Source of the DNA: Rhizobium tibeticum
GTDB lineage: Bacteria > Pseudomonadota > Alphaproteobacteria > Rhizobiales > Rhizobiaceae
Assembly (NCBI RefSeq): GCF_900110205.1
Contig: NZ_FOCV01000004.1
Span: 124,001-188,000, forward strand
Length of the DNA stretch: 64,000 nucleotides
Direction of reading: 5' to 3'
Shown here: positions 52,763 to 61,436 of the stretch, in pieces
How the letters are laid out: each line of letters starts with the position of its first letter
Position numbering within the stretch: position 1 is the stretch's first letter
The notes under the pieces: generated by a model
Databases searched by the model: none
Told to the model about the DNA's origin: nothing
What the model saw: only the letters and a program-made list of their open reading frames with translations
Translations under genes and position numbers: made by a program

Positions 52763-53503
52763 TTACTCCGGCAGGCGGTAATCGACGAGCTTGTTTTCGC
52801 GAACGATGAAGAGCTTGCCGGTCTCGGTCACGTCAGGGCCGACCAGCGGCAGGATCGCCTTGGCGACCTCGGAGGGATGCGGCAACGTCTCTGGATCTTC
52901 GCCCGGAACGGCCTGCGCGCGCATGGCGGTGCGGGTGGCGCCGGGATCGACACTGGTGATGCGAAGCGGCGTGCGCTGCGTTTCTCCGGCCCAGGTCCGG
53001 GCAAGCGCTTCGACGGCAGCCTTGGACGCGGAGTAGGGACCCCAGAAAGGACGGCACTTGTGCGCAGCGCCCGATGAGAGAATGACGGCGCGGCCGGCCT
53101 CCGAGCGCGAAAGCAGCGGATCGACCGAACGGATCAGTCGCCACGTCGCCGTGACGTTGATGTTCATCACCTTCTCGAAGGTCTTTGCCTCAATATGCCC
53201 GATCGGCGAAATCACGCCGAGTACGCCCGCATTGGCGACCAGGATGTCGAGTTTGCCCCAGCGCTCGAAGATCGAGGCGCCGAGCGCATCGATCGCGTTC
53301 ATGTCGGCCAGGTCGAACGGGACAAGGGTGGCCGAGCCGCCAACGGACTTGATCGCATCGTCGAGATCCTCGAGGCCGCCGACCGTGCGAGCACAGGCAA
53401 TCACATGGGCGCCGGCCTTTGCCAGTTCAAGTGCCGTGAAATAACCGATGCCGCGGGATGCGCCGGTGACGAGCGCGATCTTGCCTTCAAGGTTGATAGT
53501 CAT
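52763..53503 (-). CDS. SDR-family NAD(P)-dependent oxidoreductase
   Basis: A 246-residue classical short-chain dehydrogenase. The cofactor motif is TGASRGIG (about residues 13-20), the NAG motif LVANAGVLG (about 90), the catalytic serine in VILSSGAAH and the YxxxK in WGPYSASKAAVEA (about 159-163). Substrate unknown. ATG 53503 (MTINLEGKIALV) fits the family start. It converges with the GH25 gene. Confidence 0.92.
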   Translation of the reverse strand: MTINLEGKIALVTGASRGIGYFTALELAKAGAHVIACARTVGGLEDLDDAIKSVGGSATLVPFDLADMNAIDALGASIFERWGKLDILVANAGVLGVISPIGHIEAKTFEKVMNINVTATWRLIRSVDPLLSRSEAGRAVILSSGAAHKCRPFWGPYSASKAAVEALARTWAGETQRTPLRITSVDPGATRTAMRAQAVPGEDPETLPHPSEVAKAILPLVGPDVTETGKLFIVRENKLVDYRLPE

Positions 53504-53581
53504 TGTGCCCCGGTCCTGCGTCGCTGAAAAACCAAGGGGCGCAATAAGCGCCCCCTCGTCAAATGTCAAAGCCCATGGCTG

Positions 53582-55072
53582 TCAGCCATTGGTCGCGAGC
53601 AGGGAAACCTTGCGGCCCATCGTTTCGCCGTCCTTGTCGAGAAGGCGAGTCGGATAGTCGCCGGTGAAGTAGTGGTCGGTGAACTGCGGGCGGGCGTCGT
53701 TACGGTCCTCGCCGCCGACGGCGCGATAAAGGCCGTTGATCGACAGGAACTGCAGGGAGTCGGCGCCGATATATTTGCACATGGCCTCGAGGCTGTCGTA
53801 CTGGTTGGCCAGCAACTTCTCGCGGTCCGGCGTGTCGATGCCGTAGAAGTCGGGATAGTAGATCATCGGGCTTGCGACGCGCAAATGCACTTCCCTGGCG
53901 CCGGCATCGCGGATCATCTGCACGATCTTCAGCGAGGTGGTGCCGCGCACGACCGAATCGTCGACGAGCACGACGCGCTTGCCCTCGATCATCGCCCGGT
54001 TGGCGGAGTGCTTCAGCTTGACGCCGAAGGCGCGGATCTGCTGCGTCGGCTCGATGAAGGTGCGGCCGACATAATGGTTGCGGATGATGCCGTATTCGAA
54101 GGGAATGCCGCTTTCCTGAGCGTAGCCGAGCGCTGCCGGTGTGCCGCCGTCCGGTACGGGAACGACGACGTCAGCCGCAACAGGCGCTTCCTTGGCAAGG
54201 TTGACGCCCATGTTCTTGCGCGCGACATAGACGCTGCGACCGCCGACGACAGAGTCCGGACGAGCGAAATAGACATATTCGAACAGGCAGAGGCGCTCCG
54301 GCTGGCCGTTGCCGGCCTTGCGGGCGTCGATCGAGATCGAGCCGTCCGGCTGGATTTCGCAGATGATGACTTCACCGTTCTCGACGTCGCGGACGAACTT
54401 GGCGCCGATGATGTCAAGCGCGCAGGTCTCCGAGCAGAAGATCGGCTTGCCGTCGAGCTCACCCATGACGAGCGGACGGATGCCGGTGGGATCACGCGCT
54501 GCAATCAGCTTCGTGCGCGTCATGGCGAGCATCGAATAGCCGCCTTCCATCTGGCGGATCGCGTCGATGAAGCGGTCGGCCGTGGAGCTGTAGCGTGAGC
54601 GGGCGATGAGGTGGAGAACAACTTCCGTATCGGAGGTCGACTGACAGATGGCGCCACCGGCGATCAGCTGGCGGCGAAGGGTGAGCCCGTTCGTGAAGTT
54701 GCCGTTGTGGGCGATGGCGATGCCGCCGACTTCGAGTTCCGCAAAGAGCGGCTGCACATTGCGGAGCGCCACTTCGCCGGTCGTTGAATAGCGATTGTGG
54801 CCGATGGAGATGTTGCCGGGCAGGCGGGCGAGGGTGGTCGGGTTCGTGTAGTGATCGCCGACGAGGCCCATATGCCGTTCGGAGTGGAAGCGCAAGCCAT
54901 CGAAAGAGACGATGCCGGCCGCTTCCTGCCCGCGATGCTGAAGGGCGTGAAGGCCGAGCGCCGTCAACGTTGACGCATCGTCATGGCCAAGAATGCCGAA
55001 GACGCCGCATTCTTCGTGGAGCGTATCTCCATCGAATTCATCATTGAGCGTCAAGGAATGAGACTGGTTCAT
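53582..55072 (-). CDS. purF: Amidophosphoribosyltransferase PurF
   Basis: A 496-residue enzyme of the first committed purine step. A 21-residue propeptide precedes the catalytic Cys22 (HEECGVFG), the B. subtilis-like form that is processed at the cysteine. The glutaminase domain is about residues 22-250. The PRPP motif VVLVDDSVVRGTTS lies at about 375. It follows cvpA at 172 bp on the same strand, the cvpA-purF pairing known from many bacteria. Confidence 0.97.
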   Translation of the reverse strand: MNQSHSLTLNDEFDGDTLHEECGVFGILGHDDASTLTALGLHALQHRGQEAAGIVSFDGLRFHSERHMGLVGDHYTNPTTLARLPGNISIGHNRYSTTGEVALRNVQPLFAELEVGGIAIAHNGNFTNGLTLRRQLIAGGAICQSTSDTEVVLHLIARSRYSSTADRFIDAIRQMEGGYSMLAMTRTKLIAARDPTGIRPLVMGELDGKPIFCSETCALDIIGAKFVRDVENGEVIICEIQPDGSISIDARKAGNGQPERLCLFEYVYFARPDSVVGGRSVYVARKNMGVNLAKEAPVAADVVVPVPDGGTPAALGYAQESGIPFEYGIIRNHYVGRTFIEPTQQIRAFGVKLKHSANRAMIEGKRVVLVDDSVVRGTTSLKIVQMIRDAGAREVHLRVASPMIYYPDFYGIDTPDREKLLANQYDSLEAMCKYIGADSLQFLSINGLYRAVGGEDRNDARPQFTDHYFTGDYPTRLLDKDGETMGRKVSLLATNG

Positions 55073-55117
55073 CGATGCGGGCCTTTGCTCTCACAAGAAT
55101 GGATCGGCTTTTCCATA

Positions 55118-55137
55118 GCATGACGCCGTTGTCATGC
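55118..55137. promoter_or_regulatory. Inverted repeat upstream of purF
   Basis: GCATGAC (55118-55124) and GTCATGC (55131-55137) form a perfect 7-6-7 inverted repeat 46 bp before the purF start. It could be an operator for purine control or part of a hairpin in the cvpA-purF transcript. No regulator is identified. Confidence 0.4.
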
Positions 55138-55244
55138 GTTTTAAACGGCTGAGGCCCGGCGGAGCGGATGCCCGGCCGGACCTTTATTCACGTTCCGCTC
55201 AAATGGCAATTGCCAGGTGGCGGGTCAAGCTGTTGAACACTGCG

Positions 55245-55871
55245 TCAATTAGACGGCTGTTGTGCACCATTCGTAGGGGCGGGCGCGGCATCTTCGGCTG
55301 GGGCCTGATCGGATGCCGGCGCATTGCCACTCTCAGTATTGCCGCCCTGCGGCTGAATTTTGTCCATCACGCTCGCCCGCACCATCTGCGCGAATTCGGC
55401 CGGCAGTACGGACTGCAACTTGACGACCATTGAGTCCAGGAACGGTTTCGACTTGGCGTTGTTCACCCACGCCGGGCGGTGATCCGCGTCCACGAGCCAG
55501 TTCCAGAAAGCGACGGCGACGACGAGAAGAAGTATGCCCCTAGCCGCGCCGAAGAGAAAGCCCAAAGTGCGGTCCAGCGCGCCGATCCGGCTGTCGATGA
55601 TGAAGTCAGCGATCTTCATGGTAATGAAGGAAATCACGATCAGCGCGATCAGGAACACGACCGCGGCCGAACCGACGATCGCGATGCGGTCGTCATCCGT
55701 GTACTTCCTCGCATAGGGAACGAGGTAGGGATAGAAATAGTATGCGGCGGCTGCAGAGCCGCCCCAGCTTGCGATCGAAAGAACTTCGCGGGAGAAGCCG
55801 CGCACCATTGCAAGTACGGCGGAGAAAAGAACGACGCCGATGACAATACCGTCGAAAATCGTAATGGGCAT
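55245..55871 (-). CDS. cvpA: CvpA family membrane protein
   Basis: A 208-residue inner-membrane protein with four hydrophobic segments (about residues 5-25, 30-50, 65-90, 105-125). The family's FSREVLSIASWGGSAAA and DRTLGFLFGAARGILL motifs are present. A disordered Q/A/P-rich tail ends the protein. Needed for colicin V production in E. coli; the basic function is unclear. It lies just upstream of purF. Confidence 0.93.
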   Translation of the reverse strand: MPITIFDGIVIGVVLFSAVLAMVRGFSREVLSIASWGGSAAAAYYFYPYLVPYARKYTDDDRIAIVGSAAVVFLIALIVISFITMKIADFIIDSRIGALDRTLGFLFGAARGILLLVVAVAFWNWLVDADHRPAWVNNAKSKPFLDSMVVKLQSVLPAEFAQMVRASVMDKIQPQGGNTESGNAPASDQAPAEDAAPAPTNGAQQPSN

Positions 55872-55964
55872 ATAAATTCAACTCCAGGACCGCCGTTTAT
55901 CTACGGCTTGGTCGCGCCTCATTGCGTGCTTCCTATAACATCACCGATGCTGGCGATGAAAGGA

Positions 55965-57368
55965 TCAAACCTCTTCTTCCACACGTCGCAGTGCGCCTTT
56001 CGACCCGGCGATACGTGCAACCAGGTCCGGCAGGCTTTCAATCTCACTCCAGCGACCGCCGGAACCCTTCGGCAGGTCAGCTGACGCCGAGGGAAGCAGC
56101 GCGGCAGAAAAGCCCAGCTTCTCGGCTTCTTTGAGGCGCTGGGACGTATGTGAAACCGGCCGGACGGCGCCCGACAGGCTGACTTCGCCGAAATAGACAC
56201 AATTGGCCGGGAGGGCAATACCGGCGAGCGAGGAAACGAGCGCCGAGGCGACGGCGAGATCGGCGGCCGGCTCGGAGATGCGGTAGCCGCCTGCGATGTT
56301 GAGATAGACGTCGTGCTGGCCGAGGCGCACCCCGCAATGGGCCTCGAGTACGGCAAGGATCATCGACAGACGCGCCGAATCCCAGCCGACGACGGCGCGG
56401 CGGGGGGTGCCGAGCGACGTCGGGGCAACGAGCGCCTGCACTTCCACCAGGATTGGACGCGTGCCCTCCATACCGGCAAAGACGGCTGCTCCCGGCGATT
56501 TCTCGTTGCGCTCGCCAAGGAAGAGTTCAGAGGGATTGGCGACCTCGCGCAGCCCCTTGTCTGACATTTCGAAGACGCCGATCTCGTCCGTCGGTCCAAA
56601 GCGGTTCTTGACGGTGCGCAGGATACGGTAGTGATGGCCGCGATCGCCTTCGAAGTAGAGAACGGCATCAACCATGTGCTCGACGACACGGGGGCCTGCG
56701 ATCTGCCCGTCCTTGGTGACGTGGCCGACGAGAACCATCGCGGCGCCGGTCTGCTTGGCGAAGCGGATCATCGACTGAACGCCGGTGCGCACCTGCGTCA
56801 CCGTTCCAGGCGCGGATTCAGCCAGTTCGCTCCAAAGCGTCTGGATGGAGTCGATGATCACAAGATCGGGCCGCTTGCCTTCCGCAACCGTCGCCAGAAT
56901 GTCCTCGACATTGGTTTCGGCCGCCAGCAGGACATCGGTGTCGGCCGCCTTGAGGCGCTGCGCCCGCAACCGTACCTGGGCTACCGCCTCTTCACCCGAA
57001 ACATAGATGATCCTATGGCCGCGACGGGAAAGCGCTGCCGCCCCCTGCATCAGCAGCGTCGACTTGCCGATACCAGGATCGCCACCGATCAGCACGGCCG
57101 AACCGCGCACGAAACCGCCGCCGAGCGCCCGGTCGAGTTCCGAGATGCCGGTGTGGATGCGCGGCGCTTCTTCAATCTCGCCAGAGAGTGCCGTCAGTGC
57201 CACCGGGCGGCCTTTTTTCGGCGTCTTGGTCGGCCCGCCGCCAATGCCGCCCATCGGGTCTTCTTCGACGATTGTATTCCACTCGCCGCAGTTATCACAC
57301 TTGCCCGCCCAGCGGTTATGGACCGCACCGCAGCTCTGGCAGATGAATTGTGTCCTGGCCTTCGCCAT
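55965..57368 (-). CDS. radA: DNA repair protein RadA
   Basis: A 467-residue RecA-like branch-migration protein. The N-terminal zinc finger is FICQSCG...KCDNCGEW (about residues 9-32). Walker A is GGDPGIGKSTL (about 96-106), the RadA-specific KNRFG is at about 258, and a Lon-protease-like domain fills the C-terminus (about 290-455). ATG 57368 is chosen. cvpA lies 93 bp downstream. Confidence 0.96.
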   Translation of the reverse strand: MAKARTQFICQSCGAVHNRWAGKCDNCGEWNTIVEEDPMGGIGGGPTKTPKKGRPVALTALSGEIEEAPRIHTGISELDRALGGGFVRGSAVLIGGDPGIGKSTLLMQGAAALSRRGHRIIYVSGEEAVAQVRLRAQRLKAADTDVLLAAETNVEDILATVAEGKRPDLVIIDSIQTLWSELAESAPGTVTQVRTGVQSMIRFAKQTGAAMVLVGHVTKDGQIAGPRVVEHMVDAVLYFEGDRGHHYRILRTVKNRFGPTDEIGVFEMSDKGLREVANPSELFLGERNEKSPGAAVFAGMEGTRPILVEVQALVAPTSLGTPRRAVVGWDSARLSMILAVLEAHCGVRLGQHDVYLNIAGGYRISEPAADLAVASALVSSLAGIALPANCVYFGEVSLSGAVRPVSHTSQRLKEAEKLGFSAALLPSASADLPKGSGGRWSEIESLPDLVARIAGSKGALRRVEEEV

Positions 57369-57519
57369 CAATCATGCTTTCGGTTGGATGGCCGCCAGCG
57401 CGTCGCATCGAATCACTTTGATTGCTCAAATAATCATTCGCGGCACTGATCAAAACTAATGATTTCCCTATCAGGGGCTCCGGTGGCACTTGTTCTCCAC
57501 TATCTTGGAGGCCACGACG

Positions 57520-58155
57520 ATGCTGGACTATTCCCTCGCGCACTGGATCGCGTTTCTTTCCGCGGCAGTCCTGCTCAACCTGTCACCGGGTCCCGACATG
57601 GCCTTCATTCTCGGCCACACCCTCAAAAGCGGGACAAGGACCGGCTTTGCCGCACTCTTCGGCATCTGGACCGGCGCCAGCCTGCATGTGGCTATGGCGG
57701 CATTCGGTCTGTCCGCGATCCTCGCCGCCTCTGCGCTGGCGTTTTCGATCGTGAAATGGGTCGGTGCAATCTACCTCATCTGGCTCGGCCTTCAGGCCCT
57801 GCGCTCGAAAGGCGATGGCGGTCTGGTCAATGCAGCGAAGGACGTCCTGCCCTGGAGCCGCGTCTACAGACAGGGCATCCTGGTTTCGCTTCTGAACCCG
57901 AAAGTCGCGATCTTCTTCCTCGCCTTCCTGCCGCAATTTGTGGTCGACGGCGCCGGGCCGACCTGGCTGCAGCTGGCGGTCCATGGCGTGCTCATCATCG
58001 CCGTTGCCGCCTTCATCGAGCCGCCGCTCATTCTGGCGGGAGGCCGCCTTGCCGATCTCATCAAGCGCAAGAGAAGCATCGGCCTCTGGCTCGACCGCGG
58101 TCTTGGCGCGCTGCTGGTGGCGCTCGGCGTGCGACTGGCCCTGACGACGCGCTGA
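57520..58155 (+). CDS. LysE/RhtB-family amino-acid exporter
   Basis: A 211-residue membrane protein with about six helices. The family signature near the start is LNLSPGPDMAFILGHTLKSG (residues 20-39), followed by GIWTGASLHV and, later, FRQGxLxxLLNPK-type motifs (YRQGILVSLLNPKVAIFFL). It exports small amino acids or homoserine lactone-like compounds. GGAG lies 9 bases before the ATG. It is intact, unlike the LysE remnant at 36994. Confidence 0.92.
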   Translation: MLDYSLAHWIAFLSAAVLLNLSPGPDMAFILGHTLKSGTRTGFAALFGIWTGASLHVAMAAFGLSAILAASALAFSIVKWVGAIYLIWLGLQALRSKGDGGLVNAAKDVLPWSRVYRQGILVSLLNPKVAIFFLAFLPQFVVDGAGPTWLQLAVHGVLIIAVAAFIEPPLILAGGRLADLIKRKRSIGLWLDRGLGALLVALGVRLALTTR

Positions 58156-58160
58156 GGTCC

Positions 58161-59327
58161 TTAGTCTTCCTCGTACAGGTAGCGCCGCTCGTGGCGTAGG
58201 CCGATGCTGGTCAAGATCTCATAGCCGATCGTGCCGGCCGACCGCGCGACGTCGTCGACGAGCACGTTCTTCCCGAACAGTTCCACGTAATCGCCTGCAC
58301 GCACTGCGTTTTCGGGAAGATCCGTGACGTCGAAAATTGTCAGGTCCATGGTGATGCGCCCCGCAACCGGAACCTTCCGCCCGGCCACGAAGCCCTGTCC
58401 ACCCTGCGGCACGGTCTGACGCAGCGGCACGCCAGCGCTCGACTGGCTGCGCAGGTACCCGTCGGCATAGCCGGCCGACACGATGGCGAGCCTGCTGTCG
58501 CGGGTCAGTCGCGTGGCGCGGCCATAGCCGACGGATTCGCCCTCTTTCACCGTGCGAACCTGAATGATCCGCGCCTCGGCGCTCACCACCGGCCGCATCG
58601 GGTTCACCATGTTGTTGACGGCTTCGCCGCCGTAGAGCGCGATGCCGGGACGCGTGAGATCAAAGTGATAGTCGCTGCCGAGGAAGATGCCGGCCGACGC
58701 TGCAAGGCTTGAATCGATACCTTCATAGGCGGCGCTAACCTGTCGAAATGATTCAAGCTGCTGCCGGTTCATCTCCGACGAACGGTCGTCGCTGCAGGCG
58801 AGATGACTCATGACGAGCACCGGCGCAAAACTTGCCGGGCGCGAAACGTCGTCGGCAAGCGCGATCGCCTCGTCCATGGAAAGGCCCAGCCTGTTGAAGC
58901 CCGTATCGACATTGAGCGCGCAGGGGTAATCGCCGTATTCGGCAAGAACCGCCATCCAGAAGGCGAGTTGCTCTTCCGACGAGAGCACCGGCACGAGGTC
59001 GTTTTCGAAGAGCCGCCGCTCTGTGCCGGGCCAGATGCCGGAGAGGACGAAAATGCGTGCGTCCGGCACGTAGGGCCGCAGTGTCACGCCTTCATCGACG
59101 GTGGCCACGAAGAAATCACGTGCGCCGGCCATGTAGAGCGCTTCGCCGGAGTCTTCGATGCCGGTGCCATAGGCGTCCGCCTTCACGACCGCGGCGACCC
59201 GCGCCTTTGTGGAGCGTCGCGCCATGTCCTTCCAGTTTTCCGTCAACGCCGTCAGATCGACGGTCAGGCGCAGGCCGGCGGAATCGAATGGATCTTCGTC
59301 TTCGAAACTATCAATAAAATCAGTCAT
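58161..59327 (-). CDS. alr: Alanine racemase
   Basis: A 388-residue PLP enzyme that makes D-alanine for peptidoglycan. The PLP lysine is in AAVVKADAYGTG (K49), preceded by a 15-20 residue acidic extension. The second catalytic base, tyrosine, is in GESVGYGRATRL (about 263). The motif HLACSDD and the C-terminal domain (about 250-385) are normal. It converges with the LysE-type gene with only a 5-bp gap. Confidence 0.95.
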   Translation of the reverse strand: MTDFIDSFEDEDPFDSAGLRLTVDLTALTENWKDMARRSTKARVAAVVKADAYGTGIEDSGEALYMAGARDFFVATVDEGVTLRPYVPDARIFVLSGIWPGTERRLFENDLVPVLSSEEQLAFWMAVLAEYGDYPCALNVDTGFNRLGLSMDEAIALADDVSRPASFAPVLVMSHLACSDDRSSEMNRQQLESFRQVSAAYEGIDSSLAASAGIFLGSDYHFDLTRPGIALYGGEAVNNMVNPMRPVVSAEARIIQVRTVKEGESVGYGRATRLTRDSRLAIVSAGYADGYLRSQSSAGVPLRQTVPQGGQGFVAGRKVPVAGRITMDLTIFDVTDLPENAVRAGDYVELFGKNVLVDDVARSAGTIGYEILTSIGLRHERRYLYEED

Positions 59328-59470
59328 GGTACTTCACAAACGTGGGGAGGGTGCTTGTCGCATGGCAGTCTAGAGATCAATAAGGCAAAGTGAAAGCAAG
59401 CCAAGGAGATATCGATCTTGCGATCACTTTTGTTCAAGACGCAGGGGCGCGCCTGAAGTAGTTTGGTTCG

Positions 59471-60328
59471 ATGGAGAATGTATCGCAAAAAGAGGCGGCC
59501 GACGCGATGCCGCTCGCAGGCATCGAACGGGCGCGCTTCTGGCGTGACCGGAGATTCCGCAACATGGAATGCCTGAGCGCAAGCTTCCTGACGCATGAGT
59601 ATGCGCCTCATGCCCACGACACCTTCTCGATTGGCGCGATCGAAAGCGGCACGCAGATCGCCACGATGAAGGGCGTCCGGGAGGAGACCGGCGCAGGCGA
59701 TCTCTATCTCATCGACCCAGGTGTCGTGCATGACGGCGTTCCGGGCGGCGAGGGGTATCGCTATCGAATGATCTACCCCGATGCCAAACTCTTCGTCGAC
59801 ATCCTCGAAGACGTGACCGGCAGGGCCTTCAACGGCACGCCGTCCTTCCCGAAGGAGCTTCTCAACGATCCCGAGATGGCGGCTGCCTTCCATTGCGCTC
59901 ACCGCGTGCTGGAGAGCGGTGCCGGAGCACTGGAATCGGAGGAGGCGATGTTTCGCGTGCTCGCGGCGATCTTCCAGCGTTACGGCAGCACGATCGTCGT
60001 GCCGGTGGATACGAAGGAGCGTAGCGCCGTTGGCCGCGCTCGCGATTATCTGACCGATAATTTCGACAGCGACATTGGGCTCGATGAATTGGCTGACGTC
60101 GCGGCTTTGAGCCGCGCGCATCTCATCCGGGCGTTCCGGCGCGAGTATCACATCACCCCGCATGCCTTTTTGACCGACAAGCGGGTGCGTGAGGCGCGCA
60201 AGCTATTGCGGGCAGGGCAGGCGCCTGCCGACGTGGCGATCCAGTGTGGCTTCGCCGACCAGGCGCATTTCACCCGCCACTTTAAAGCGCGTACCGGCGT
60301 CACGCCGGGACAGTATCGCGCGGGGTGA
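59471..60328 (+). CDS. AraC-family transcriptional regulator
   Basis: A 285-residue regulator. The N-terminal AraC-binding cupin (about residues 25-155) contains APHAHDTFSIGAIESG. The C-terminal double HTH (about 180-283) shows LDELADVAALSRAHLIRAFR and ADVAIQCGFADQAHFTRHFK, the hallmark second helix. It lies 73 bp upstream of azlCD on the same strand, so it probably controls that exporter pair in response to an amino acid. Confidence 0.93.
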   Translation: MENVSQKEAADAMPLAGIERARFWRDRRFRNMECLSASFLTHEYAPHAHDTFSIGAIESGTQIATMKGVREETGAGDLYLIDPGVVHDGVPGGEGYRYRMIYPDAKLFVDILEDVTGRAFNGTPSFPKELLNDPEMAAAFHCAHRVLESGAGALESEEAMFRVLAAIFQRYGSTIVVPVDTKERSAVGRARDYLTDNFDSDIGLDELADVAALSRAHLIRAFRREYHITPHAFLTDKRVREARKLLRAGQAPADVAIQCGFADQAHFTRHFKARTGVTPGQYRAG

Positions 60329-60401
60329 TCACTTTCGTTCAAGACGGTCGCCGTGCAGGGGCTTAACACCCTCCGAGCTTTAGCAAGTTCTGGAGGATTC
60401 A

Positions 60402-61106
60402 ATGCCTACTCAAAGGCGACCGATCGGCGATTTTCTTGCCGGAGCGAGAGCAATCCTGCCTCTCGTCGTCGCCGTTATTCCGATCGGTCTCGTCTTCGGC
60501 GCAGTGTCGGCTACCAAAGGTCTGTCTCCTCTTGAGGCGACCCTGATGAGTGCACTGGTCTTTGCCGGTGGCTCGCAGTTCGTTGCCATGGATCTCTGGA
60601 CGCACCCGGCAAGCTGGGCGGGCGTTGGCTTTGCCGCGCTCCTCGTCAATATCCGCCACATCCTGATGAGCGCGTCCCTCGGCACGAAGATGCAATCATT
60701 CTCGGGCGTGCGGAAATATGCGGCCATGCTGTTCCTGGCCGATGAGATATGGGCGATCGCCGAATTCCGGGCAGGTGTTGCGCGGCTGACGCCTTCGTGG
60801 TTTGCCGGCATCGCCATGCCGTTCTATGTGGCTTGGGTCGGCGCCACACTGATTGGCGCCTCGCTCGGCGCCTTCCTCGGCGATCCGGCTGGCCTCGGGC
60901 TCGACTTCGCCTTTCCGGCAGTTTTCCTGGTGCTGGCGATGGGATTCTGGAAGGGGCGTGAGACGGGATCGGTGCTGGCTGCGAGCGCTCTGGCGGCCGT
61001 TCTGGTTCACCAATTCGCCCCTGGCGTCTGGTACATCGCCGCCGGCGCGCTCGCCGGACTTGCCGCGGCGCTTTGGACGGGCAAGGCGAAGGCGGTCACG
61101 GCATGA
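60402..61106 (+). CDS. azlC: AzlC-family branched-chain amino-acid exporter, large subunit
   Basis: A 234-residue membrane protein. AzlC hallmarks are the VIPIGLVFGAVSATKGLSPL stretch (about residues 25-44) and the LVFAGGSQFVAMDLW segment (about 51-66), then VNIRHILMSASLG. It forms the LIV-E type exporter with AzlD. Its stop overlaps the azlD start (ATGA), and the AraC regulator is just upstream. Confidence 0.94.
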   Translation: MPTQRRPIGDFLAGARAILPLVVAVIPIGLVFGAVSATKGLSPLEATLMSALVFAGGSQFVAMDLWTHPASWAGVGFAALLVNIRHILMSASLGTKMQSFSGVRKYAAMLFLADEIWAIAEFRAGVARLTPSWFAGIAMPFYVAWVGATLIGASLGAFLGDPAGLGLDFAFPAVFLVLAMGFWKGRETGSVLAASALAAVLVHQFAPGVWYIAAGALAGLAAALWTGKAKAVTA

Positions 61107-61405
61107 CCCTGGAGATACACACGCTTCTTGCGATCCTCGCCATGGCTGCTGCAACGGTCATGACGCGGATGAGCGGCCTGCTTCTCATTCGCCATGTCGA
61201 GATGACCGAGCAGACCCGAACGGCCATTGAGGCTATCCCGCCGGCGGTCCTAATGGCGGTGATCGCGCCCACCGCCTTTGCGACAGGCTGGGCCGAAACG
61301 GCTGCCTGCCTCGTGACGGCGCTCGCAGCGCGCCGCCTGCCGATGCTTGCAAGTGTTGCCGTCGGCGTGGCAACCGTTGCCGTCCTGCGCGCTGCCGGCC
61401 TGTAG
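61103..61405 (+). CDS. azlD: AzlD-family branched-chain amino-acid exporter, small subunit
   Basis: A 100-residue membrane protein with three helices. The early MTRMSGLLL motif and AIPPAVLMAVIAP segment are typical of AzlD. It overlaps azlC by 4 bp and is translated with it. It converges with dnaB. Confidence 0.93.
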   Translation: MTLEIHTLLAILAMAAATVMTRMSGLLLIRHVEMTEQTRTAIEAIPPAVLMAVIAPTAFATGWAETAACLVTALAARRLPMLASVAVGVATVAVLRAAGL

Positions 61406-61436
61406 ATCGAATGGCGTGCTGACGAGAAAGATCTCG

